A stretch of DNA of 64,000 nucleotides from Zeimonas sp032027205 (GTDB lineage Bacteria; Pseudomonadota; Gammaproteobacteria; Burkholderiales; Burkholderiaceae_E): the NCBI GenBank assembly GCA_032027205.1, contig JAVSMN010000001.1, positions 496,001 through 560,000 on the forward strand. Direction: 5' to 3'. Below the pieces are notes generated by a model that saw nothing but the letters and a program-made list of their open reading frames with translations, did no database searches and was not told where the DNA came from. The position numbers were made by a program, and so were the translations under genes. Of the stretch, positions 56,862 to 64,000 are shown piece after piece (position 1 is the first letter of the stretch; each line of letters starts with the position of its first letter).

Positions 56862-58154
56862 ATGGCCCTCTGGATCTCCATCGCGATCGTCACCGTGCTG
56901 GCGACCGCCCTGGTCGTCTGGCCGCTCGTTTCGACGCGCCGTCCGGTCGCGAACGCGCGTCGCGACGACGAACGACGCCTCGCCGTGTTCCGCGACCGGC
57001 GCCGCGAAATCGATCGCGAGCGCGACGCCGGACGGCTCACCGTCGCCGAGGCAGAACAGGCGCACGCCGACCTCGTTCGCCAGTTGGCCGAAGACCTGCC
57101 GGAGGTGACCGAGGCAGCCGCGTCGGCGAATGCGCCCGGCGCGTCCAGCGTCACGGTTGCCGCGCCCGCAGCAGCAGCGTCTTCGCCGCGCGCAGCCTGG
57201 GCCGCCGCGTTGTTCGTCGCCGTGCTCGTGCCGATCGTTGCACTGGGCGTGTATCGCCAGGTCGGCGCGCCACATCTCGCGTCGATCGATCCGAACGCCG
57301 CGCCCGGACCGGTCGATGCGGCGCAGATCGAGACGATGATCGAACGCATCGAACAGCGAACGCGCGAGCAGCCGGACGATGCCGAAGCCTGGGCGATGCT
57401 CGCCGAGGCGCGCAAGATGCAGGGGCGGCACGACGAAGCCGTTGCCGCCTTCGCGAAGGCGGTCGAGCGGCTGCCGAACGACGCTCGCCTGCTCACCGAC
57501 TACGCCGAATCGGCGGCGCTGCGCGCCGGCGGCGATTTCGCCGGCCAGCCGGTGGAGTTGCTCGAGCGGGCACTGGCGATCGACCCGAACGAACCGAAAG
57601 CGGTCGCCTTGATGGGCGCCGCGCAATACCGGCTCGGCAACCTGCCGCGCGCGCGCTCGTACCTGCAGCAACTCGAAACCTTCCTCGCCCCTGGCAGCGA
57701 GGAAGCGACGCAGATCGCCTCGATCCTGAAACGCATCGACGACGAGATCGGCGCAGCGTCGCCCACCGACGGCGCGGTCGCGCGATCGCCGGCCGCGCCG
57801 GGCGCTGCTGCGTCGCTCGCCGGCACCGTCGCCGTCGACCCGTCGCTCGCCGAACAGGCTGCGCAGGGCGGCACGCTGTTCGTCATCGCGCGCGCCAGTG
57901 GCGGCCCGTCGGTTCCGATCGCCGTCGTGCGGCTGACGGCATCCGCATTTCCGGTGTCGTTCACCCTCGATGACAACAACGCGATGGATCCCTCGCGCCG
58001 GCTCTCCGGCGTCGAGTCGCTCGAACTGGAGGCGCGCCTGAGCCGCAGCGGCCAGGCGATGCGCGAGCCCGGTGATCTGTTCGGTCGCATCGAGAACGTG
58101 CGACCGGGCGCCGACGGCCTGCGCATCGTCCTCGACCAGGTCGTTTCGCGTTGA
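56862..58154 (+). CDS. ccmI: Cytochrome c maturation protein CcmI
   Basis: Apocytochrome-binding chaperone of System I. The 430-residue protein has a first membrane segment (about 3-20), the conserved cytoplasmic leucine-zipper-like loop with RLAVFRDRRREIDRE, a second membrane segment (about 105-123), a periplasmic TPR domain (about 145-280) and a C-terminal domain with FVIARASGGPSVPIAVVRL in short (GPSVPIAVVRL). ATG 56862 is preferred to the GTG at 56829. It comes first in the cluster, whereas ccmI is usually last. Its stop overlaps the ccmA start (TTGA). Confidence 0.93.
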   Translation: MALWISIAIVTVLATALVVWPLVSTRRPVANARRDDERRLAVFRDRRREIDRERDAGRLTVAEAEQAHADLVRQLAEDLPEVTEAAASANAPGASSVTVAAPAAAASSPRAAWAAALFVAVLVPIVALGVYRQVGAPHLASIDPNAAPGPVDAAQIETMIERIEQRTREQPDDAEAWAMLAEARKMQGRHDEAVAAFAKAVERLPNDARLLTDYAESAALRAGGDFAGQPVELLERALAIDPNEPKAVALMGAAQYRLGNLPRARSYLQQLETFLAPGSEEATQIASILKRIDDEIGAASPTDGAVARSPAAPGAAASLAGTVAVDPSLAEQAAQGGTLFVIARASGGPSVPIAVVRLTASAFPVSFTLDDNNAMDPSRRLSGVESLELEARLSRSGQAMREPGDLFGRIENVRPGADGLRIVLDQVVSR

Positions 58155-58801
58155 CGCCGTCGGACGCCGCGGCGGGGCTCGAGACGCGCGCGCTCGCGTG
58201 CGCTGCCGGCCTGCGCACGCTGTTCTCCGCGCTCGACCTGCGCATCGCGCCGGGACAGTGGACGATGCTCGTCGGCCCCAACGGCAGCGGCAAGTCGACG
58301 CTGCTGCGCACGATCGCCGGCCTGGCGCGACCGCTGGCCGGACAGATCCTGTGGCATGGCGCGCCGCGTCGCGTGAACGACGCCGAATGGCGCGCGCAGT
58401 GCGTCTACCAGGGACACGCACCGGGATGGAAGGACGCGTTCGACGTGCGCGAGAACCTTTCGATGCAGCTGGCGATCGATGGCCTGCCCGCGTCGGCGGA
58501 CACGCTGCAGGCGGCGATCGAGCGCGTCGGCCTGGCGCGCCAGTCACGACTGCCGTTCGCACGGCTGTCGGCGGGCCAGCGCCGCCGCGTTTCGCTCGCC
58601 CGCCTGTCGTGCTCGCACGCCCGCAAGCTGTGGCTCCTCGACGAGCCGGGCACCGCGCTCGACGCCGACGCGCTGAACCTGCTCGGCAGACTGATCGACG
58701 CGCATCTGCGCGAAGGCGGCCTCGCGCTCATCGCCACCCACCAACCGCTGCCATGCGCCGCGATCCCGACCCGGCTCTCGCTCGACGACCCGAGGTCGTG
58801 A
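58151..58801 (+). CDS. ccmA: Cytochrome c maturation ATPase CcmA
   Basis: ATPase that, with CcmB and CcmC, releases holo-CcmE. The 216-residue protein has Walker A GPNGSGKST (42-50), the signature LSAGQRRRVSLARL and Walker B LWLLDEPGTALD. The start is TTG 58151, overlapping the ccmI TGA; no better start is present. Ends in a GTGA overlap with ccmB. Confidence 0.95.
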   Translation: MTPSDAAAGLETRALACAAGLRTLFSALDLRIAPGQWTMLVGPNGSGKSTLLRTIAGLARPLAGQILWHGAPRRVNDAEWRAQCVYQGHAPGWKDAFDVRENLSMQLAIDGLPASADTLQAAIERVGLARQSRLPFARLSAGQRRRVSLARLSCSHARKLWLLDEPGTALDADALNLLGRLIDAHLREGGLALIATHQPLPCAAIPTRLSLDDPRS

Positions 58802-59490
58802 GCGCGCCCACGCCGCCCGGCGTGTTGTCGGCGCTGCACTGGGCGTGCGTGCGCGACCTGCGACTGGCAATGCGCTCGCGCAGCGAACTCGCACTGATCG
58901 TCGTCTTTTTTCTGCTGGTGACGAGCCTGTTCCCGCTCGCCGTCAGCCCCGATCCCGACCTGCTGCGCACGATCGCCGCCGGCATCGTCTGGGTCGCCGC
59001 GCTGCTGGCGAGCCTGCTCGGGCTCGCCCGGTTGTTCGCCACCGATCACGGCGACGGCACGCTCGAGCAGATGGTGCTCGCGCCGGCGCCGCTGCCGGCT
59101 TTGGTCGCCGGCAAGGTGCTCGCGCACTGGGCCGCCACCGGCCTGCCGCTCGTGCTGCTGGCGCCACTCGCCGGGCTGCAGTTCGGCCTGGGCGCAGAGG
59201 CAATCGGCGTGCTCGTCGTCTCGCTGGCGCTCGGCACGCCGATCCTGTCGTGGCTCGGTGCGGTCGCCGCCGCACTCACGCTCGGCGCGCGCGGCGGCTC
59301 GTCACTGCTGGCACTGCTCGTCTTGCCACTCGCCGTGCCGGTGCTGATCTTCGGCGCCGGATCGGTCGAATCGCAGGTCGCCGGTCTTGGTTCGCAGGCG
59401 CACCTGTCGTTGCTGGCCGCCGGCGCGATCGCAAGCTGGGTGCTGGGGCCGGCCGCTACGGCGCTCGCGGTTAGAATCGCACACGAATGA
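58798..59490 (+). CDS. ccmB: Cytochrome c maturation permease CcmB
   Basis: Six-span inner-membrane partner of CcmA. The 230-residue protein has the landmarks FFLLVTSLFPLAVSPDP, LLGLARLFATDHGDGTLEQM in short (RLFATDHGDGTLEQM, about 72-86) and ARGGSSLLALLVLPLAVPVLIFG in short (VLPLAVPVLIFG). The start is GTG 58798 in a GTGA overlap with the ccmA stop. Its stop overlaps the ccmC ATG. Confidence 0.95.
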   Translation: MSAPTPPGVLSALHWACVRDLRLAMRSRSELALIVVFFLLVTSLFPLAVSPDPDLLRTIAAGIVWVAALLASLLGLARLFATDHGDGTLEQMVLAPAPLPALVAGKVLAHWAATGLPLVLLAPLAGLQFGLGAEAIGVLVVSLALGTPILSWLGAVAAALTLGARGGSSLLALLVLPLAVPVLIFGAGSVESQVAGLGSQAHLSLLAAGAIASWVLGPAATALAVRIAHE

Positions 59491-60278
59491 CCACCTTCGC
59501 CCGGTTCTGGTATCGCTACGCGTCGCCGGCCAGCTTTTACCCGCTCGCCCAGCGGCTGACGCCGGTGTTTGCTGCAATCGCGGTGGTTCTCGCCGTGGCC
59601 GGGCTCTACGTCGGCTTCTTCGTCGCCCCTACCGACTGGCAGCAGGGCGAGGCGTACCGGATCATCTACATCCACGTGCCGGCCGCGTGGATGGCGATGT
59701 TCACCTACCTCGTCATCGCGTTCTGGTCGGCGATCTCCCTCGCGTTCAACACGCGCCTGTCGGCGATGCTGGCGCAGGCGCTCGCCCCCACCGGCGCGAT
59801 GTGGGCCTTCGTCGCGCTGTGGACCGGCGCCTTCTGGGGTCGGCCCACGTGGGGCGCCTACTGGGTATGGGACGCGCGCCTCACGTCAACGCTGATCCTG
59901 CTGTTCCTGTACCTGGGCTACATCGCGCTGCGCGCGTCGATCGACGATCCGCGTCGCGCCGATCGCGCAGCGGGTCTGCTCGCGCTGGTCGGTGCGATCA
60001 ACGTGCCGATCATCTATTTCTCGGTGCGCTGGTGGAACACGCTGCACCAGGGCGCCACGATCTCGATGACGGCGGCGCCGAAGATGGCGCAGACCATGCT
60101 CACCGCAATGCTGCTGCTGACCTTCGCCGCCTGGGCGTACACGATCGCCGTCGCGCTGCATCGCGTGCGCAGCATCATCGTCGAGCGCGAGGCGGCGAGC
60201 AGCTGGATGTCGCGCATCGCCGCCGACAGCCGCGGACCGTCCGACGACGGCTCCGCGTCGGGCGCGATGGCTCGCTGA
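59487..60278 (+). CDS. ccmC: Heme-handling protein CcmC
   Basis: Loads heme onto CcmE. The 263-residue membrane protein has the tryptophan-rich WWD-type motif WGRPTWGAYWVWDARLTS (about 118-135), flanking histidines (IIYIHVPAAWM and RWWNTLHQGATIS) and about six membrane segments. ATG 59487 overlaps the ccmB TGA (ATGA). The C-terminal 25 residues are a Ser/Arg-rich extension. Confidence 0.97.
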   Translation: MTTFARFWYRYASPASFYPLAQRLTPVFAAIAVVLAVAGLYVGFFVAPTDWQQGEAYRIIYIHVPAAWMAMFTYLVIAFWSAISLAFNTRLSAMLAQALAPTGAMWAFVALWTGAFWGRPTWGAYWVWDARLTSTLILLFLYLGYIALRASIDDPRRADRAAGLLALVGAINVPIIYFSVRWWNTLHQGATISMTAAPKMAQTMLTAMLLLTFAAWAYTIAVALHRVRSIIVEREAASSWMSRIAADSRGPSDDGSASGAMAR

Positions 60279-60292
60279 GCGGCGAGGAAAGG

Positions 60293-60526
60293 ATGCTCGA
60301 CTGGCTGCACATGGGCGGCTACGGCTTCTACGTCTGGAGCTCGTACGGCATGCTCGCGCTCGCGATCGTCGTCGAGTTGGTCGCGCTGCGCCAGCGGCGG
60401 CGCACGGCGCAGCGCCGAGCCGACGAGCTGCGTGCCGAACAGCAGTCGCTGCGGCCGGCGCCCGAGCAGTCGCTGCGAGCCCCCGAGCAGTCGCTGCGAG
60501 CCCATTACCGCGGGAATTCCCAATGA
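60293..60526 (+). CDS. ccmD: Heme exporter accessory protein CcmD
   Basis: Small single-span protein that stabilises the CcmABCDE complex. The 77-residue protein starts MLDWLHMGGYGFYVWSSYG, has one membrane span (about 10-33) and the RQRRR stop-transfer region. It is longer than usual (about 45-65) because the C-terminus carries 21-bp repeats encoding PEQSLRA. GAGGAAAGG precedes ATG 60293. Its TGA overlaps the ccmE ATG. Confidence 0.92.
   Translation: MLDWLHMGGYGFYVWSSYGMLALAIVVELVALRQRRRTAQRRADELRAEQQSLRPAPEQSLRAPEQSLRAHYRGNSQ
60461..60501. repeat. 21-bp repeat in ccmD 3' end
   Basis: CCCGAGCAGTCGCTGCGAGC occurs at 60461-60480 and again at 60482-60501, with a degenerate third copy upstream (about 60437-60457). 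It keeps the reading frame and encodes PEQSLRA units. Confidence 0.9.
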
Positions 60527-60987
60527 AAGCACGTCATCGTCGGTTGCTCTGGATTCTCGGCGGGCTCGCGGCATTGGCCGTCGCCGCGACCCTGGTCACG
60601 AACGCATTCCGCAGCAACCTCGTCTTCTTCTTCACGCCGACGCAGATCGTCGACGGCGAGGCGCCGACCAACAAGACCTTCCGCATCGGCGGCCTGGTCG
60701 AGCCCGAGAGCGTCAAGCGCGTCGGCGACGGCACGACGGTCGTCTTCCGCGTGACCGACAACGCGAAGACGATCTCGGTGGCGTACACGGGCATCCTGCC
60801 CGACCTGTTCAAGGAAGGCCGCGGCGTAGTCGCCCAGGGAACGCTGCAACCCGACGGGACGTTCAAGGCCCGCGAAGTGCTCGCCAAGCACGACGAGAAC
60901 TACATGCCGCCGGAGGCGGCCGAAGCGCTGCGCCGCGCCGGACATCCGGTGGGCGCGCCGTCGCAGTTCCAGCAGGCCGACCGCTGA
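60523..60987 (+). CDS. ccmE: Heme chaperone CcmE
   Basis: Carries heme covalently across to CcmF. The 154-residue protein has one N-terminal membrane span (about 8-28), an OB fold beginning FFFTPTQIV, and the heme-binding histidine H123 with Y127 in VLAKHDENYMPPE, the standard HxxxY motif. ATG 60523 overlaps the ccmD stop. Confidence 0.97.
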   Translation: MKARHRRLLWILGGLAALAVAATLVTNAFRSNLVFFFTPTQIVDGEAPTNKTFRIGGLVEPESVKRVGDGTTVVFRVTDNAKTISVAYTGILPDLFKEGRGVVAQGTLQPDGTFKAREVLAKHDENYMPPEAAEALRRAGHPVGAPSQFQQADR

Positions 60988-61015
60988 ACGCACACCGCAT
61001 CGAGGAGTTCCGCAG

Positions 61016-63013
61016 ATGATCGCCGAATTCGGCCAGTACACGCTGGCCCTCGCCCTCGCCGTCTCGATCGTCCTCGGCGTGCTGCCGATGACCGGCAGCT
61101 TCCTGCGCGGGGCGATGGGCGCGCGGCTGATGGCTGTCGATCGCCCGGCGGCGCTGCTGCTCGCCGCGCTGGCGATCCTCGCCTTCGGCTCGCTCGCCGC
61201 CCTGTTCGTGCGCAACGACTTCAGCGTCGCGCTGGTCGCCACGCACTCGAACCTGAATCTGCCGCTGCACTACCGGATCGCCGCCACCTGGGGCTCGCAC
61301 GAGGGCTCGATGCTGCTGTGGGTGGTGATCCTGTCGTTCTGGACCGGCGCGGTGTCGTTCTTCTCGTCGTCGCTGCCCGACGTGCTGCGCGCGCGCATCC
61401 TGTCGACGATGGGCCTGATCGGCGCGGGCTTCCTGCTGTTCCTGCTGTTCACGTCGAACCCCTTCGAGCGGCTGATGCCGCCGGCCATGGACGGGCGTGA
61501 CCTCAATCCGCTGCTGCAGGATCCGGGCATGGTGTTCCACCCGCCGTTGCTCTACATGGGCTACGTCGGGCTGTCGGTGGCCTTCGCATTCTCGATTGCC
61601 GGGCTCATCGGCGGTCGCTTCGATGCGGCCTGGGCGCGCTGGGCGCGTCCGTGGACCGTGGTCGCATGGTGCTTCCTCACGTTGGGCATCGCGCTCGGCT
61701 CGTACTGGGCCTACTACGAGCTCGGCTGGGGCGGTTGGTGGTTCTGGGACCCGGTCGAGAACGCCTCGTTCATGCCGTGGCTCGTCGCCACCGCGCTCAT
61801 CCATTCGCTGGCCGTCGCCGAGAAGCGCGGCACCTTCAAGAGCTGGACGGTACTGCTGGCGATCCTCGGCTTCGGGCTGAGCCTGCTCGGCACCTTCCTC
61901 GTGCGCTCGGGCGTGCTCACGTCGGTGCATGCCTTCGCCACCGATCCGGCGCGCGGCGTGTTCATCCTGTTCTTCCTGTCGATCGTCGTGGGCGGATCGC
62001 TGACGCTGTTCGCCGTGCGCGCACCCACCATCGGCAACGGCCCGGGCTTCTCGGCCGTTTCGCGCGAATCGCTGCTGCTGGCCAACAACGTGCTGCTCAT
62101 CGTCGCGATGGCCGCGGTGCTGCTCGGCACGCTGTATCCGCTGATCCTCGACACGCTCGAGATGGGCAAGATCTCCGTGGGGCCGCCCTACTTCGAGTCG
62201 GTATTCGTGCCGCTGATGGCGCCGGCGCTGTTCCTGATGGGCATCGGTCCGATCGCCCGCTGGAAGCAGGCGCAACTGCCCGATCTGTTCGCGCGCCTGC
62301 GCTGGGCGCTGGCAATCGCCGTCGTCGTCTCGCTGCTGCTGCCGCTCACCGTCGACGGCTTCCGTCCGATGACGAGCATCGGCCTGTTCTTCGCGCTGTG
62401 GATCTCCGCCTGCGTTGTCGTCGCCGTGCTCGACATGCTGCGCGGACACGACGGTCGGCTTTCGCTGTCGCGTGTGCGGCTGCATCCGGCCAGCGCCTGG
62501 GGCATGCACTTCGCCCACCTGGGCGTGGCGATCTTCGTCGCCGGTGTAACGCTATCGAACAGCTATTCGGTGGACCGGGAATTGCGCATGGAAGTCGGGC
62601 AGACGATCGCGCTCGGCAACTACACGGTTCGCTTCGTCGGGCTGCGCGACGTGAGCGGGCCGAACTACGACGCGACGCGCGGCCGCTTTGAAGTGCGTCG
62701 CGCCGGCGCCGCCGAGGACGCCGCGCCGATCGCGACACTGTCGCCCGAGAAGCGCATCTACCGCGCGAGCGGCCAGCCGATGACCGAGGCGGCGATCGAC
62801 CACGGCTTCACGCGCGACGTGTACCTGTCGATGGGCGAGCCGCTGGGCGGCCAGGCCTGGGTCGTGCGCGCGCACGTGAAGCCGTTCGTCAACTGGATCT
62901 GGATCGGCTGCCTGGCGATGGCGCTCGGCGGCTTCGTGTCGGCTGCGGACAAGCGCTATCGGCGACGGCTGGCGGAGCGCAGCGCGGCGCAGATCGCGCC
63001 GGCCGCAGCATGA
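61016..63013 (+). CDS. ccmF: Cytochrome c heme lyase subunit CcmF
   Basis: Large membrane subunit that ligates heme to apocytochrome c. The 665 residues have about 13-15 membrane segments, the WWD motif WGGWWFWDPVENASFMPW (about 240-257), and conserved histidines in THSNLNLPLHYRIAATWGSHEGSM in short (WGSHEGSML, about 91-99) and AWGMHFAHLGVAIF. It follows ccmE by 28 bases. A short 97-bp gap with GCGTTCGAC repeats follows it. Confidence 0.97.
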   Translation: MIAEFGQYTLALALAVSIVLGVLPMTGSFLRGAMGARLMAVDRPAALLLAALAILAFGSLAALFVRNDFSVALVATHSNLNLPLHYRIAATWGSHEGSMLLWVVILSFWTGAVSFFSSSLPDVLRARILSTMGLIGAGFLLFLLFTSNPFERLMPPAMDGRDLNPLLQDPGMVFHPPLLYMGYVGLSVAFAFSIAGLIGGRFDAAWARWARPWTVVAWCFLTLGIALGSYWAYYELGWGGWWFWDPVENASFMPWLVATALIHSLAVAEKRGTFKSWTVLLAILGFGLSLLGTFLVRSGVLTSVHAFATDPARGVFILFFLSIVVGGSLTLFAVRAPTIGNGPGFSAVSRESLLLANNVLLIVAMAAVLLGTLYPLILDTLEMGKISVGPPYFESVFVPLMAPALFLMGIGPIARWKQAQLPDLFARLRWALAIAVVVSLLLPLTVDGFRPMTSIGLFFALWISACVVVAVLDMLRGHDGRLSLSRVRLHPASAWGMHFAHLGVAIFVAGVTLSNSYSVDRELRMEVGQTIALGNYTVRFVGLRDVSGPNYDATRGRFEVRRAGAAEDAAPIATLSPEKRIYRASGQPMTEAAIDHGFTRDVYLSMGEPLGGQAWVVRAHVKPFVNWIWIGCLAMALGGFVSAADKRYRRRLAERSAAQIAPAAA

Positions 63014-63110
63014 AGGGCGTTCGACGCGTTCGACGGTTGGCGCGTCGGACCGGCGATGCGCCGACGATCGCATGCTTCATCGCCGCGGGACGCGTACCAA
63101 TGGGAGTCAG

Positions 63111-63644
63111 ATGAGAGCGCTGCGTTTCATCGTGCCGGTCGCGGTCTTCGCGGTCATCGCATGGTTCCTGCTCGCCGGGCTCGATCGCAATCCGCGTGAG
63201 ATCCCGTCGCCGCTGATCGGCAAGCCGGCGCCGGATTTCTCGCTGCCAGTCACGCACGACCTCGCGCGCACGTGGTCGCCGCAGGCGCTGCGCGGAAAGG
63301 TGTGGCTGCTCAACGTCTGGGGCTCGTGGTGCGCGGCCTGCCAGGTCGAGCATCCGGTGCTCAACGACCTCGCGCGCAGCGGCGAGATCCCGATCATCGG
63401 GCTCGCCTGGAAGGACATGCCGGAGAACTCGATCGCGTGGTTGCGCAAGCTCGGCAATCCGTATTCGGTGGTCGTCAGCGACGTGCAGGGTCGTGTCGGC
63501 ATCGACTACGGCGTCTACGGCGCGCCGGAAACCTTCCTGATCGACGGAGCGGGGATCATCCGGTACAAGCACGTGGGGCCGGTCACGCCGGAGCTGCTGC
63601 AGCAGAAGCTGTTGCCGCTGGCCCGCGAACTTGCCGCCTCGTGA
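63111..63644 (+). CDS. ccmG: Thiol:disulfide interchange protein CcmG/DsbE
   Basis: Membrane-anchored periplasmic thioredoxin that keeps apocytochrome CxxCH thiols reduced. The 177-residue protein has one N-terminal membrane span (about 4-24), PAPDFSLP, the active site WCAAC (C74, C77 in NVWGSWCAACQVEHP) and the acidic family insert GLAWKDMPEN. GGAG precedes ATG 63111; the longer frame from 63072 lacks such a site. Confidence 0.95.
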   Translation: MRALRFIVPVAVFAVIAWFLLAGLDRNPREIPSPLIGKPAPDFSLPVTHDLARTWSPQALRGKVWLLNVWGSWCAACQVEHPVLNDLARSGEIPIIGLAWKDMPENSIAWLRKLGNPYSVVVSDVQGRVGIDYGVYGAPETFLIDGAGIIRYKHVGPVTPELLQQKLLPLARELAAS

Positions 63645-63657
63645 AGGGCCGCCGAAC

Positions 63658-64000
63658 GTGAACGCTCGCAGAACCATCGACGCTCGCCGTATCGTGAACG
63701 CTTGCAGCGCCGTGGGCGCTCGCCGAAGCGCGAACGCTCGCCGCTGCCTCGTGCGATCGCTCGCCGCGCTGCTCCTCGGCGCGGCCGCCTGGCTCACGCT
63801 GCCCGGCGCGACCGGCATCGCCATTGCGCAATCGCAATCGCAACCGGCGCGCGAAGCGCCGGCGCCGGCCGCGAGCCTGTTGCCGACGCAGGCCGAACGC
63901 GAGCGCTTTCATGCGCTCGCCGAGGAACTGCGCTGCCTCGTCTGCCAGAACCAGACGCTCGCCGACTCCGACGCATCGCTCGCCGCCGACCTGCGCCGCG
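63658..64000 (+). CDS. ccmH: Cytochrome c maturation protein CcmH (5' part, runs off window)
   Basis: Thiol-active subunit of the heme lyase complex. The visible 114 residues include a signal/membrane segment (about 35-57) and the diagnostic LRCLVCQNQTLADSDA at about 92-107, with the CxxC used in apocytochrome reduction. The start is uncertain: GTG 63658, 63694, 63712 or 63751 are all in frame. The first 30 codons are an odd Asn-Ala-Arg-Arg-rich stretch coded by degenerate GAACGCTCGC repeats, so the true start may be GTG 63751. The 3' end is beyond the window. Confidence 0.88.
   Translation, partial: MNARRTIDARRIVNACSAVGARRSANARRCLVRSLAALLLGAAAWLTLPGATGIAIAQSQSQPAREAPAPAASLLPTQAERERFHALAEELRCLVCQNQTLADSDASLAADLRR

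Overview
The window is about 68% G+C chromosomal DNA. It carries single-copy housekeeping genes in an order I associate with Betaproteobacteria, most likely Burkholderiales or close relatives: carA-carB-greA beside yhbY/rlmE/ftsH, ffs-dnaX-ybaB-recR, trxA-rho-rpmE, rpsP-rimM-trmD-rplS, oxyR next to recG, and a System I cytochrome c maturation cluster. I see no prophage, transposase, CRISPR array or tRNA. The window is densely coded; only one gap exceeds 300 bp (8316-8685).

Region by region. 1-3.7 kb: ftsH (3' part outside the window) and rlmE on the minus strand, yhbY with a long basic tail on the plus strand, greA on the minus strand. 3.8-8.3 kb: carB and carA. 8.3-9.75 kb: a regulatory gap with a near-consensus sigma-54 promoter, then a PEP-CTERM surface protein and its terminator. 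9.75-12.5 kb: an SsuABC/TauABC-like ABC importer. 12.6-16.8 kb: ffs-dnaX-ybaB-recR followed by a translationally coupled class III CoA-transferase. 16.9-19.1 kb: trxA, rho, rpmE2. 19.1-25.7 kb: a GT-C type membrane glycosyltransferase, orn, an M48 protease, a pterin dehydratase, rsgA, a CobD/CbiB-like protein and a CoA-type NUDIX hydrolase. 25.8-27.9 kb: the rpsP-rimM-trmD-rplS operon. 28-33.6 kb: a COG1533-type radical SAM protein behind a perfect LexA-type SOS box, then an acyl-CoA dehydrogenase, ETF alpha and beta, and a crotonase-fold protein without the usual catalytic glutamates. 33.8-38.8 kb: moxR, a DUF58 protein, a TgpA-type transglutaminase and mltB. 38.8-45.2 kb: a DUF4142 protein, cysM, oxyR, recG, ridA, a PaaI-type thioesterase and a TM2 protein, all minus strand. 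45.3-51.2 kb: a 1963-residue tandem double UvrA. 51.2-56.8 kb: a GST, an EF-G paralogue with a degenerate G4 motif, an aldehyde dehydrogenase and an M20 deacetylase. 56.8-64 kb: ccmI-ccmA-ccmB-ccmC-ccmD-ccmE-ccmF-ccmG-ccmH, with ccmI unusually first and ccmH cut by the window end.

Working links: the ccm genes form one heme-handling and cytochrome c assembly operon. The acyl-CoA dehydrogenase and ETF form an electron-transfer unit. ffs, dnaX, ybaB and recR join protein targeting with replication and recombination. At least eleven gene junctions use a 4-base start/stop overlap (GTGA, ATGA or TTGA), so translational coupling is common. The observations most worth following up are the sigma-54 promoter in front of the PEP-CTERM gene, the SOS box in front of the radical SAM gene, the fused UvrA and the EF-G paralogue.
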